Shown here: one piece after another, positions 9,065-16,766 of the stretch
How the letters are laid out: each line of letters starts with the position of its first letter
How positions within the stretch are numbered: the stretch's first letter is position 1
Origin: Patescibacteria group bacterium
GTDB lineage: Bacteria; Patescibacteriota; Minisyncoccia; Phycocordibacterales; SBAW01
DNA: 41,612 nt
Direction of reading: 5' to 3'
NCBI GenBank assembly: GCA_028866155.1
Contig: JAGWIT010000003.1
Span: 1-41,612 of the forward strand
The notes under the pieces: model-generated
What the model saw: only the letters and a program-made list of their open reading frames with translations
The model's database searches: none
What the model was told of the DNA's origin: nothing
Made by a program: the position numbers and the translations under genes

Positions 9065-9748
9065 ATGAAAACTAGCATTAAAAGCAAACTATTCATTATC
9101 CCCATGCTCGCAGTAGCGCTTGCTGGTGGAGCGGCGGCTGGTATAAGCGGTATAGCAAGTGCTTCGACTTCTACCAATACTGCAACTCAAACTTTCACTG
9201 ATCACGGTCATAGAGGCATGGGTCCGGGTATTGTCGGCACTGTCTCGGCAGTTAACGGCGATTCTCTAACGGTGGCGGGTAAAAATGGCACCACTTATAC
9301 CGTTGATGTTACCACTGCGACAGTCATGAAAAGCAGCGGTGCAGGTAGTGCTCCCACTACTGTAGCCATTAGTGATATCGCAGTAGGCGACACTATCATG
9401 GCGCAGGGCACTGTAAGTGGTACTAGCGTAACGGCAACCAATGTCATGGATGGTCAATTCTTTGGCGGCCCGCATGGCGGCCCGGGTGGTATGGGCGGCG
9501 TAATGGGCACTGTCTCGGCAGTTAACGGTACAACTATTACCGTTACTGGTCAGAACGGCGGCACGTATACCGTTGACGCATCAAGCGCTACAGTTAATGA
9601 AAATGGAAGCACCTCCTCTCTCTCCAACGTCAAAGTCGGCGATACAGTACGTGTAGGAGGCAGTATTACCACCGCTTCGATGACTGCAACAAATATCGAC
9701 GATGGCATACCACAGGCTCCAGCACAAGCAACAGGTACTGCTCAATAA
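9065..9748 (+). CDS. Secreted protein with two tandem DUF5666-like domains
   Basis: Signal peptide, then two copies of GTVSAVNG..LTV..NG.TYTVD...ATV....SxxxxxxVGDT; 23-bp exact DNA repeat ggcactgtctcggcagttaacgg at 9236-9258 and 9506-9528. Confidence 0.8.
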   Translation: MKTSIKSKLFIIPMLAVALAGGAAAGISGIASASTSTNTATQTFTDHGHRGMGPGIVGTVSAVNGDSLTVAGKNGTTYTVDVTTATVMKSSGAGSAPTTVAISDIAVGDTIMAQGTVSGTSVTATNVMDGQFFGGPHGGPGGMGGVMGTVSAVNGTTITVTGQNGGTYTVDASSATVNENGSTSSLSNVKVGDTVRVGGSITTASMTATNIDDGIPQAPAQATGTAQ

Positions 9749-9767
9749 AACATAATTAGTGCAAAAC

Positions 9768-9796
9768 AAAACACCGCCCATTATAGGCGGTGTTTT
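9768..9796. terminator. Rho-independent terminator (bidirectional-looking)
   Basis: AAAACACCGCC-CATTATA-GGCGGTGTTTT perfect 11-bp stem. Confidence 0.85.
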
Positions 9797-9851
9797 GTTT
9801 TCCTTACTGGGCATTGACGCGTCTCGAGCGCGATGACCTAGCTCAGGTTGG

Positions 9852-9936
9852 CGGAGACGAGAGGATTCGAACCTCTGATGGGTTGCCCCATGCCGGTTTT
9901 CGAAACCGGTGCATTCGACCACTCTGCCACGTCTCC
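9852..9936 (-). tRNA. tRNA-Ser(CGA)
   Basis: Minus strand ggagacgtggcagagtggtcgaatgcaccggtttcgaaaaccggcatggggcaacccatcagaggttcgaatcctctcgtctccg; long variable arm, loop TTCGAAA, discriminator G. Confidence 0.95.
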
Positions 9937-9952
9937 TTGTTTTTACAGTGCC

Positions 9953-9978
9953 AAAAAAGCAAAGCAGTTTGCTTTTTT
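9953..9978. terminator. Perfect 11-bp hairpin AAAAAAGCAAA-GCAG-TTTGCTTTTTT
   Basis: Direct inspection; A-tract stem T-tract. Confidence 0.7.
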
Positions 9979-9983
9979 TACAC

Positions 9984-10059
9984 CTGGTGACCAGTTTACT
10001 TGGCTTTCCGAACTCGGACAATACCGAGCTGCCATCGGTTTGAGCATCCAAGAGCTGCG
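9984..10059. repeat. 76-bp direct repeat, copy 1
   Basis: ctggtgaccagtttacttggctttccgaactcggacaataccgagctgccatcggtttgagcatccaagagctgcg; 3 mismatches to copy 2. Confidence 0.95.
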
Positions 10060-10126
10060 TGGGTTAGTTCCAAATATATAAAGAAAAAGACCGCAAGCAA
10101 AATGCCTACGGTCCCAGTTGAACATC

Positions 10127-11158
10127 CTAACGCTCCATGTGCTTGAGCACCTCAAGGTACATGTCCTCAACGATTTTCTGTTGTGCTTTGCCAGTCTTCA
10201 CGTAATGGTCAAGCCCAGGCGCGGAGTTGATTTCAAGCACCCAGTATTTTTCAGGCGACTTGGTTATATCGCCCTCAATCATGAGGTCAACTCCGCATAG
10301 CCGAAGCCCCATATCTTCCGCCGACTTGATTGCGAATTGGCGAAAGCCAGGATGCATCGTATTGGTGACATCCACAGCGTCACCGCCTGCAGAGAGGTTC
10401 GCATTATCGAGCAGGTAGACACGCTGTCCTTTTACAGGTACGGATTGAAGGGTCAGTTTCTCCCTTGCGAGTTTTGCCTTTATGCGAGGGTCCTCCATGC
10501 GGAGCCTCGTATCTCGGCTGCTGGTAGAGAAGCGGCGTTGTTTCTTTTCCAGCAATTCAGCGATGGTCGAATGTCCGTCGCCAATCACGTTAAGCGGAAT
10601 ACGTTCGTACGCCGAGATTACCTTGTCATCAAGCACTACGATGCGGTAATCCCGCCCTTTCACAGGAGTTTGCACCAGCGCCACGCGGTCAAGTTTGAAG
10701 ATGCGACGCATAGCGCTGTAGAAATCGCGCCGTGTGTGGCATAACGCGACCCCCTTACCTTGACTGCCACTATTTGGCTTGACGATGACAGGAAAGCCGA
10801 CTTCTTGAGCGTAAGCATATGCGGCATCCAAGCTGCGAGGCGACTCAAGCGCTTCTGCCCACTTTGGAGCAAAGAACGTTTTGCCTGGCACTGTGGGATA
10901 CCCCATACGCTTCATAAAGAAGTTCGCGTAGTCCTTGTCTTTGGAGATTTCCGCAGCTCCAAGCGTGTTGAGGTCGAGGCTCGAATAGCGGAAGTAGCGT
11001 TTCTTGCCACTCTTGTAGATAATCTGACCTGCAATATTCCATTCGGTCTCCATGACCACCTTAGCCCCGATTCTTGGGGCTATTTTGCGGAATATTTTGC
11101 CCACCAAAGGACCAGGGTAAGCTGGCTTTTTCATGGCTTTGTTCCTCGTTGATTGCAT
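10127..11158 (-). CDS. ATP-grasp ligase (RimK/cyanophycin-synthetase-like)
   Basis: VGFPVIVKPNSGSQGKGVALC, RDYRIVVLDDKVISAYERIPLNVIGDGHSTIAELL, LCGVDLMIE...YWVLEINSAPGLDHY. Confidence 0.85.
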   Translation of the reverse strand: MQSTRNKAMKKPAYPGPLVGKIFRKIAPRIGAKVVMETEWNIAGQIIYKSGKKRYFRYSSLDLNTLGAAEISKDKDYANFFMKRMGYPTVPGKTFFAPKWAEALESPRSLDAAYAYAQEVGFPVIVKPNSGSQGKGVALCHTRRDFYSAMRRIFKLDRVALVQTPVKGRDYRIVVLDDKVISAYERIPLNVIGDGHSTIAELLEKKQRRFSTSSRDTRLRMEDPRIKAKLAREKLTLQSVPVKGQRVYLLDNANLSAGGDAVDVTNTMHPGFRQFAIKSAEDMGLRLCGVDLMIEGDITKSPEKYWVLEINSAPGLDHYVKTGKAQQKIVEDMYLEVLKHMER

Positions 11159-11191
11159 CCTGCAGGATATTACAATCGAAATTGCCGAGTG

Positions 11192-11911
11192 TCAATTTCG
11201 ACGAGTTTTCTTTTGCTTAGCTAAGTTTAATTTACCAAACAGTGGGAGGTACAAATCATCGGTTACAGGGATTATAAGTTCTTTACGATTGACACGTTCG
11301 CGCAAGATTACAGGGGCGTTTTTGATAATAGCGAGCGGTTTTCGCTCATTACCTTCTCCCATCAGCAGTACGGCAGAAGTAGCAAGACTGTCCGCTATAT
11401 CTACGCGAGTCATTTTTAATTTACGACCAAATAAATCAGCAGAACCGCGATAATCTTTGATGCCGCCAAAACCAGCGTAACCCAGTGCCACACCGACTAC
11501 CCCCGCTCGCAGAGGCAACACTCTACTATCGGTTATCAGTACACCAAGCGATGAAAGTTTATAATGTTTCAATAAAGCTTTCCTCAGACGAGTAGCTGCC
11601 CTAAAGCTATCTTTTGGGAGGAGGACTAATTTACCTTGGGCATTTGACTCGTCTATGCCTGCAGCTGCCATAAACATGCCGTCTTTTATGGTCAGCCAAA
11701 CGTATTTAGTAGGTATTGCCCATTCGCTCTCTTTTTGAATTATTTTTATTTTTTCTTTAGGCTCTGCGGTACGACCTTCAGCTAAGGCAACTATTTTTGA
11801 AGTAACAACGAGAATATCACCATTGTTGAGATGTGATACGTGTTCAAAAACAAAATGCTCTAATTTTTCCTTTTCCTGAAACAGTCTCGTATGTATTGCT
11901 CGTATATTCAT
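11192..11911 (-). CDS. CofE-like gamma-glutamyl ligase (F420-0:L-glutamate ligase / FolC2-like family)
   Basis: NNGDILVVTSKIVALAEGR, LGVLITDSRVLPLRAGVVGVALGYAGFGGIKDYRGSADLFGRKLKMTRVDIADSLATSAVLLMGEGNERKPLAII are hallmark CofE motifs. Confidence 0.9.
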   Translation of the reverse strand: MNIRAIHTRLFQEKEKLEHFVFEHVSHLNNGDILVVTSKIVALAEGRTAEPKEKIKIIQKESEWAIPTKYVWLTIKDGMFMAAAGIDESNAQGKLVLLPKDSFRAATRLRKALLKHYKLSSLGVLITDSRVLPLRAGVVGVALGYAGFGGIKDYRGSADLFGRKLKMTRVDIADSLATSAVLLMGEGNERKPLAIIKNAPVILRERVNRKELIIPVTDDLYLPLFGKLNLAKQKKTRRN

Positions 11912-11915
11912 ATTT

Positions 11916-12329
11916 TCATCGCGCGTTTGTTTTATAGTGTTCGACTCCGCTTATCTTTTTTACGTAGACCCAATCAACCAATTCATCCCAAGGTTGTTTT
12001 TTGAGCGATATGGGTGAAAATTGATTTTCATAACAAAAACCAATACGTACCCATTGGGGTGGTATAGCAGAAAGAAACCTGTCATACCAACCACCGCCTC
12101 GTCCATGCCTCACTCCGAGGCTATCGAAGGCAGTACCAGGCACATAGACACATACTTTTGGGTGGTCAAAAAGTGCAATTACTTTGCTTGCCGCATCACG
12201 AGGCTGTAAAGATAAATCGGGAGGAATAACGAAACGAATTGACGGTAGGGCGGCTAAGCATTGCAGAGGGTCTGGTTCGCTGCTAAGTGGCGCATACCCA
12301 ATAGCTTCGTATGAGCGGAAGTTTTCCAT
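11916..12329 (-). CDS. 5-formyltetrahydrofolate cyclo-ligase-like protein, short N-terminus
   Basis: VPGTAFDSLGVRHGRGGGWYDRFL = 5-FCL C-terminal motif; start set at ATG 12329 to relieve overlap (ORF open to 12416). Confidence 0.75.
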   Translation of the reverse strand: MENFRSYEAIGYAPLSSEPDPLQCLAALPSIRFVIPPDLSLQPRDAASKVIALFDHPKVCVYVPGTAFDSLGVRHGRGGGWYDRFLSAIPPQWVRIGFCYENQFSPISLKKQPWDELVDWVYVKKISGVEHYKTNAR

Positions 12330-12360
12330 AGATGAATTGTATTCTATTTTGTAGAGAAAC

Positions 12361-12381
12361 TGCCGCCCTAAGAGCGGCAGT
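12361..12381 (-). terminator. Hairpin CTGCCGC-tcttagg-GCGGCAG-TTT at the NlpC-like gene 3' end
   Basis: 7-bp perfect stem on minus strand, overlapping the stop of the 12368-12799 ORF. Confidence 0.55.
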
Positions 12382-12799
12382 ATAGTTGAGGTGGTATTCG
12401 ACGTACTCCAAGACATCCCCTCGCAACAAATATAGAAAACGGTTCTTCAATGACACCGTTCTTCCATTTTGTAGCGTGGATGACTGTATGCTCGTGTGTA
12501 GCTATTCCTACATGACCGAAGTCATCTTCGTTTAGTTGGTAGTCAAGCCGAGGTATAAACACGAGGTCTGCGACACCAACCTCTTCAAGGCGAATCGGGA
12601 TTACTTCGGACCAGGCGAGCTGATGGTCAGGCAAGGAAACCCCTAAAGGCTCCAAAAGCCACTGCATAAAGCGGAAACAATTAAGAACTTTTGGGGCTTC
12701 TTCAAGGGTTGCCGTTCTGCGATAAACGGAAATCCCTATGCACGCACGAGCCCGATGGATGAGCAGTCCTTGATATGAGAAACTACTCGGAAAACTCAT
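12368..12799 (-). CDS. NlpC/P60-like cysteine peptidase/amidase-type protein
   Basis: NCFRFMQWLLEPLGV (Cys), GVADLVFIPR, FGHVGIATHEHTVIHAT (His). Confidence 0.65.
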   Translation of the reverse strand: MSFPSSFSYQGLLIHRARACIGISVYRRTATLEEAPKVLNCFRFMQWLLEPLGVSLPDHQLAWSEVIPIRLEEVGVADLVFIPRLDYQLNEDDFGHVGIATHEHTVIHATKWKNGVIEEPFSIFVARGCLGVRRIPPQLYCRS

Positions 12800-12956
12800 G
12801 GCATATCCTCCTCCATTGGTTCAAAGGGTTTATGCTTACGCCTGGCGCCAATCCTAAATATAGCTGGACCAGGTAGCGATGTAGTGATTTTGCAACATTT
12901 GCTTAGTATAGCAGATTTTATTTTATAGAAAACGTACACAACATTCACGAAGTTCA

Positions 12957-13032
12957 CTGGTGACCAGTTTACTTGGCTTTCCGAACTCGGACAATACCGA
13001 GCCGCCATCGGTTTGAGTATCCAAGAACTGCG
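12957..13032. repeat. 76-bp direct repeat, copy 2
   Basis: ctggtgaccagtttacttggctttccgaactcggacaataccgagccgccatcggtttgagtatccaagaactgcg. Confidence 0.95.
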
Positions 13033-13053
13033 AGCGTTGGTGCCTGTTCAGTC

Positions 13054-14631
13054 CTAGCTCTTGTCGCCACTGCGAGGCGGAGCGGGTGTTGGGTCGCTGC
13101 CTAGCACTATCTCGATTTTTGTGCCCGAGCGGTTCTCCTCAAACTCTTTCGCAAGTTTGATGAGGTATGCGTCGCAGTATGCCTTCATTGCGATAACTTC
13201 GGTGAGGGTGATTGGCTTGATGGTGGCGTGTTTTGCCTCAAGCTCTGCTCCCAGGTCGAGCATAGCGTCAACGTTCGCAGTCTGGTCTCCATAAAAGAGT
13301 GTGAGTTGCTCGTGCGCTGCTTTCTTGAGGTCGGACTTGCCGTCCCAGTGTCCATTCATTTGCAAGGCAGTCTTGAGCGCCTTGTAGAATTGCTCAAAGG
13401 CGTTGAGTTCCAATCGGAGATGCACGTCGTTTTTTGCCAATAAACTGATGCCACTGACGTATAGGTCAATCGCCTCGGCATGCTTCTCCATCCATAAGTG
13501 GCTGATGTACTGAAAGACAAGGCCAGTGAGCGATAGTTCCGTGCTCCCGAGCACGAGACGCATCGACTTCCAATCTAACTGAAGGCGAGGATTTAGTTCC
13601 AACCTCACACCAGCGTTGCTCTCCAAGTCCCAAATCTCATCATAAAAGCGGCTGATATCAACGGGCACGTTCCACCAGAACAGCCCGCGCGTTGCGATGT
13701 TGAGAGCCGCAACAAACATTCGGCAATAGCCATACGAGTAATCCCACAGCCCTTGCACGGGTACTTTTTTCGGAAGAGTCAGTTCGATGATGAGCGTATT
13801 TTTATCGCTCTGCTTCAGCTTCAACATACTCGACTGGGCGTTGAGTTCGTTGAGTGCCTTATTACGGATTGAATGAGATGGAGTCTTTATCTTCACGCGC
13901 ACGCGCCATTTCGGTTTCCAAGCCTCTTCATCGCTCGGCTTTTGCCGCGTCATTTCCTTTTGCAACAACTCTCGCATCGCACCCTCGTTCTGTTCGTAGA
14001 CCTCTCGAAGCCACGGTATCCACTTTTTGACATCACCGAGTTCAATCAATTTCTGCTGCGAAGCGGGACTCCATATTTCTTTTCTTTTTTGTGGGTCATC
14101 AACTGCCTTGAAAAACCACTGCAAGTTAGGGTCATCAGGCCCCGCGACCTCCTCGCTGACATCGCCTTCCGCCTGCTCCAACTTGAGTCGAGCCTCCACA
14201 AAACCGTGAATCATTTTTGCTTCACCCTCTTTCATCTTGTCGCGCCACGAGAGCATATCGTCTGGATTGGCGTAAAAGTAGTCCATCCGACGTTCGTGCA
14301 GATTCTTTGCAAGACCTCGTTGGTCATCAATTTGCTTTTGACTTATTTTCTGTTTGCCAAATGATTGCCCCCAAATCGCAAAGAAAAGCTTTTTCTCGTG
14401 GTCATCAATGTCGAGGTTCATCTCGCGGTCGCTGGGGTGCTTCGCCGCCATAAGGCGCACGCCCATAAGTTCGACCTTGCCAATCTCCTCAAGCGCAAGC
14501 ACGGAGAGGTGAAATGCTATGTGGTCGAGTTTCTTTTCAAGCATTGCCGAGGCACCATCGAGTAGCTCCTCGGCGTTCTTGAGGCAAATATGACGGAACT
14601 CATTGTGTTTTTTGATGTCTTCTGGCTTCAT
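13054..14631 (-). CDS. AbiV-family (HEPN-like) abortive-infection protein with long C-terminal extension
   Basis: MKPEDIKKHNEFRHICLKNAEELLDGASAMLEKKLDHIAFHLSVLALEEIGKVELMG; ORF open to 14691 but ATG 14631 fits the family start. Confidence 0.7.
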   Translation of the reverse strand: MKPEDIKKHNEFRHICLKNAEELLDGASAMLEKKLDHIAFHLSVLALEEIGKVELMGVRLMAAKHPSDREMNLDIDDHEKKLFFAIWGQSFGKQKISQKQIDDQRGLAKNLHERRMDYFYANPDDMLSWRDKMKEGEAKMIHGFVEARLKLEQAEGDVSEEVAGPDDPNLQWFFKAVDDPQKRKEIWSPASQQKLIELGDVKKWIPWLREVYEQNEGAMRELLQKEMTRQKPSDEEAWKPKWRVRVKIKTPSHSIRNKALNELNAQSSMLKLKQSDKNTLIIELTLPKKVPVQGLWDYSYGYCRMFVAALNIATRGLFWWNVPVDISRFYDEIWDLESNAGVRLELNPRLQLDWKSMRLVLGSTELSLTGLVFQYISHLWMEKHAEAIDLYVSGISLLAKNDVHLRLELNAFEQFYKALKTALQMNGHWDGKSDLKKAAHEQLTLFYGDQTANVDAMLDLGAELEAKHATIKPITLTEVIAMKAYCDAYLIKLAKEFEENRSGTKIEIVLGSDPTPAPPRSGDKS

Positions 14632-14696
14632 TGGCGCGTTGATTGTACCGCTCTGTGCAAGGCGTCGCAAAAGTGCTGCACCCGAACCCATCAGGG

Positions 14697-15317
14697 TCAG
14701 GAGTGGCAGTTCTTATCTTTGATGTTGTTCACGACGTTCACAAGTGCAGTGAGACCATCAGGTGTAAGGTGGTTGTCAGCAAGATATTTTTGCACCTCTG
14801 CATTTTTTGCCGTGATTTGAATGTAATACGAGAATGAGTTGCACAGGTCATCCTCTGAAAGCAGTCCCTCGTTGTAGGTGGCATCAATCTCGTCGAAATT
14901 GCCGAGGTAGGTATCGAGTTGGTCGGTCGTGAACTTGCCTTTTGGTTGGAGTATCGGGTCGCCACGGTCAATCGCTCCCGCGAGTGCCTCACTGTTAGGT
15001 GTGTAGAATTGCCCATTGAGCGCGATGTTGTTCTCGGACGCCACCTGGTCGTGAGCATCCTTGATGAGCCAGCCAGTAAGAATTACGACGCCCACTGTGA
15101 GCGCAACCAACCCCCACGTCAAGAACACAAGCTTGCGCGACCATCGGTCGCTGCTGTTGCTGAACTTCACCAGGTTGGTGTTGAGCGTGCCGATGACTTG
15201 TTTCAGGTCGCGTAGCTCAATAACGGCTTTTTTGAGGCGGTCGTTACCCGTCGCAGCCAGGTCTCGGTCAACACCATTGCCCGTTTTTATCTCCTGTAAA
15301 TCATTCTCTGCGGTCAT
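14697..15317 (-). CDS. Single-TM protein with N-terminal coiled coil
   Basis: 206 aa; TM FLTWGLVALTVGVVILTGWLI. Confidence 0.6.
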   Translation of the reverse strand: MTAENDLQEIKTGNGVDRDLAATGNDRLKKAVIELRDLKQVIGTLNTNLVKFSNSSDRWSRKLVFLTWGLVALTVGVVILTGWLIKDAHDQVASENNIALNGQFYTPNSEALAGAIDRGDPILQPKGKFTTDQLDTYLGNFDEIDATYNEGLLSEDDLCNSFSYYIQITAKNAEVQKYLADNHLTPDGLTALVNVVNNIKDKNCHS

Positions 15318-15345
15318 AAGATTGAGTTTTTGGGAATGACACCTT

Positions 15346-16302
15346 CTAGTACGCAGTCGTTAGCGTTCGATGGTACGGCTTATCGTCAGGCCGCTTGGTC
15401 TGTCCCATGAGCCAAAGATGGTCGTTGATACCAACAGAGGAAGCAATTTTACCGCTCTTTGCCAACTCATTTTTTATGGCCTCCACAGCCCATATTGTGT
15501 TCGCTCTAATCTCCACTTCTTCCGCGCTGCCGTGCGGGATTTGCGCGAGCGAATCCACTTTATCAGCCAGTCCTGCGTCGTAAGACAGGATGCCCAATCT
15601 TCGCAATGACTGCGGCAGTTTGTAGTCGGCACATGCCGTGAACCCTTCCAAGTTATTCAATTCGCCGTACCCCTCGCCGCCGAATGTCTGGTACACGTCC
15701 TCAACCAAAAGTTGCGCTCGCTTATAGAAATAGATTGTCTTGTCGTCGTACTCCGAGGTGTCATTGAAGGACGGGAAGTTTTCTATGATGAGGTTGAGCA
15801 GTTGAAGCCCATCTTTATTGGCTGCGCGAACGATATTCGCAAAATCCGCCTCGAACTTATTTACGAGAGTTGATGCAAGCCCTGTAGTAATTTTCCACCG
15901 CTCCTCCAAGAGAGGTATCTCAACATTCCCGCGCGTCATTCGCTGGTAGTTTTCTTTGCTCATCTGCGAGCGATACTTGGCATCCAAAATCGGCATCCCC
16001 TCATCAATCGCTCTCATGATGGCCGCAATCATGCCCCATGAACCGTCGTATTGCTGCCCCTTGTACTCAATCGTCCATTTTGGGTCGCCCCAATAGCAAA
16101 AACTTGTCGAGTTGAAAACGAGCAAAAAGTTCAGTTTTTCGCTATCCGCAAGATGCGAGTATGCGATTGGTGAGCCATTCAACCAATGTGAAAGATTGCC
16201 ATGTTGGAAAGCCGCGCAAAACTCAATCACTTTATCCTGATTGATTTTGACGTGTTGAGACCTGTCAACGACGTAGCGCGTTGTTTCCAAAATCTTACTC
16301 AT
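15346..16302 (-). CDS. Queuosine 5'-phosphate N-glycosylase/hydrolase family (Qng1, DUF2419)
   Basis: FNSTSFCYWGDPKWTIEYKG, GSWGMIAAIMRAIDEG, RGNVEIPLLEERW, FPSFND, FYKRAQLLVEDVYQTFGG, FTACADYKLPQSLRRLGILSYD, GSAEEVEIRANTIWAVE are the DUF2419 family signature blocks. Confidence 0.9.
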   Translation of the reverse strand: MSKILETTRYVVDRSQHVKINQDKVIEFCAAFQHGNLSHWLNGSPIAYSHLADSEKLNFLLVFNSTSFCYWGDPKWTIEYKGQQYDGSWGMIAAIMRAIDEGMPILDAKYRSQMSKENYQRMTRGNVEIPLLEERWKITTGLASTLVNKFEADFANIVRAANKDGLQLLNLIIENFPSFNDTSEYDDKTIYFYKRAQLLVEDVYQTFGGEGYGELNNLEGFTACADYKLPQSLRRLGILSYDAGLADKVDSLAQIPHGSAEEVEIRANTIWAVEAIKNELAKSGKIASSVGINDHLWLMGQTKRPDDKPYHRTLTTAY

Positions 16303-16306
16303 ACGT

Positions 16307-16741
16307 TTATGCGTCCCAAAATGTGCGGCCTGTCCTGTACGCTTCTATATAACTTGGCAACGTCGCAAAAAGCGGTTGTGGCAAATCATCCATATCGCGC
16401 CATTCCCACGCCTCGACCTTGTTTGGCTCTAACACTTGTGGCTCACCACTTTTCCAATCACAGATAAGGCCGACATCAACGTAATGTTTCGGCGCGTACT
16501 GTTTGAGGTTCATTAGCCGTAAAAAACGAATGTTGGCAATCTCTATTCCTGTTTCCTCTTTGACCTCACGCTTGGCGCAGTCCTCGAACGACTCCATGTA
16601 TTCCATGTGGCCACCTGGCCATGCCCACTCGCCTTCGCCGTGCGAACCCTTGCGCCTGCCGAGAAGCACTTTGCCATCTTTGAGCACCATCACGCCCACA
16701 CCGACTTTTGGTCTCTGTTCGTCATTCATATGATTATTCAT
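16307..16741 (-). CDS. Nudix hydrolase (NUDT15/MTH2-like)
   Basis: GVGVMVLKDGKVLLGRRKGSHGEGEWAWPGGHMEYMESFEDCAKREVKEETGIE. Confidence 0.95.
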   Translation of the reverse strand: MNNHMNDEQRPKVGVGVMVLKDGKVLLGRRKGSHGEGEWAWPGGHMEYMESFEDCAKREVKEETGIEIANIRFLRLMNLKQYAPKHYVDVGLICDWKSGEPQVLEPNKVEAWEWRDMDDLPQPLFATLPSYIEAYRTGRTFWDA

Positions 16742-16766
16742 TCTAGTGTAAATAGCCTAATTCAGT

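Noticed and set aside
9848-10081. ORF beginning MAETRGFEPLMGCPMPVFETGAFDHSATSPC
   Set aside because: RGFEPL-type peptide is a translated tRNA-Ser; not a real start. Only its 3' end is of interest as the repeat copy.
10061-12956. Composite transposon flanked by the 76-bp repeats
   Set aside because: No transposase or terminal inverted repeats, and the two copies diverge in a coding-like pattern, so a classic IS-flanked unit is not supported.
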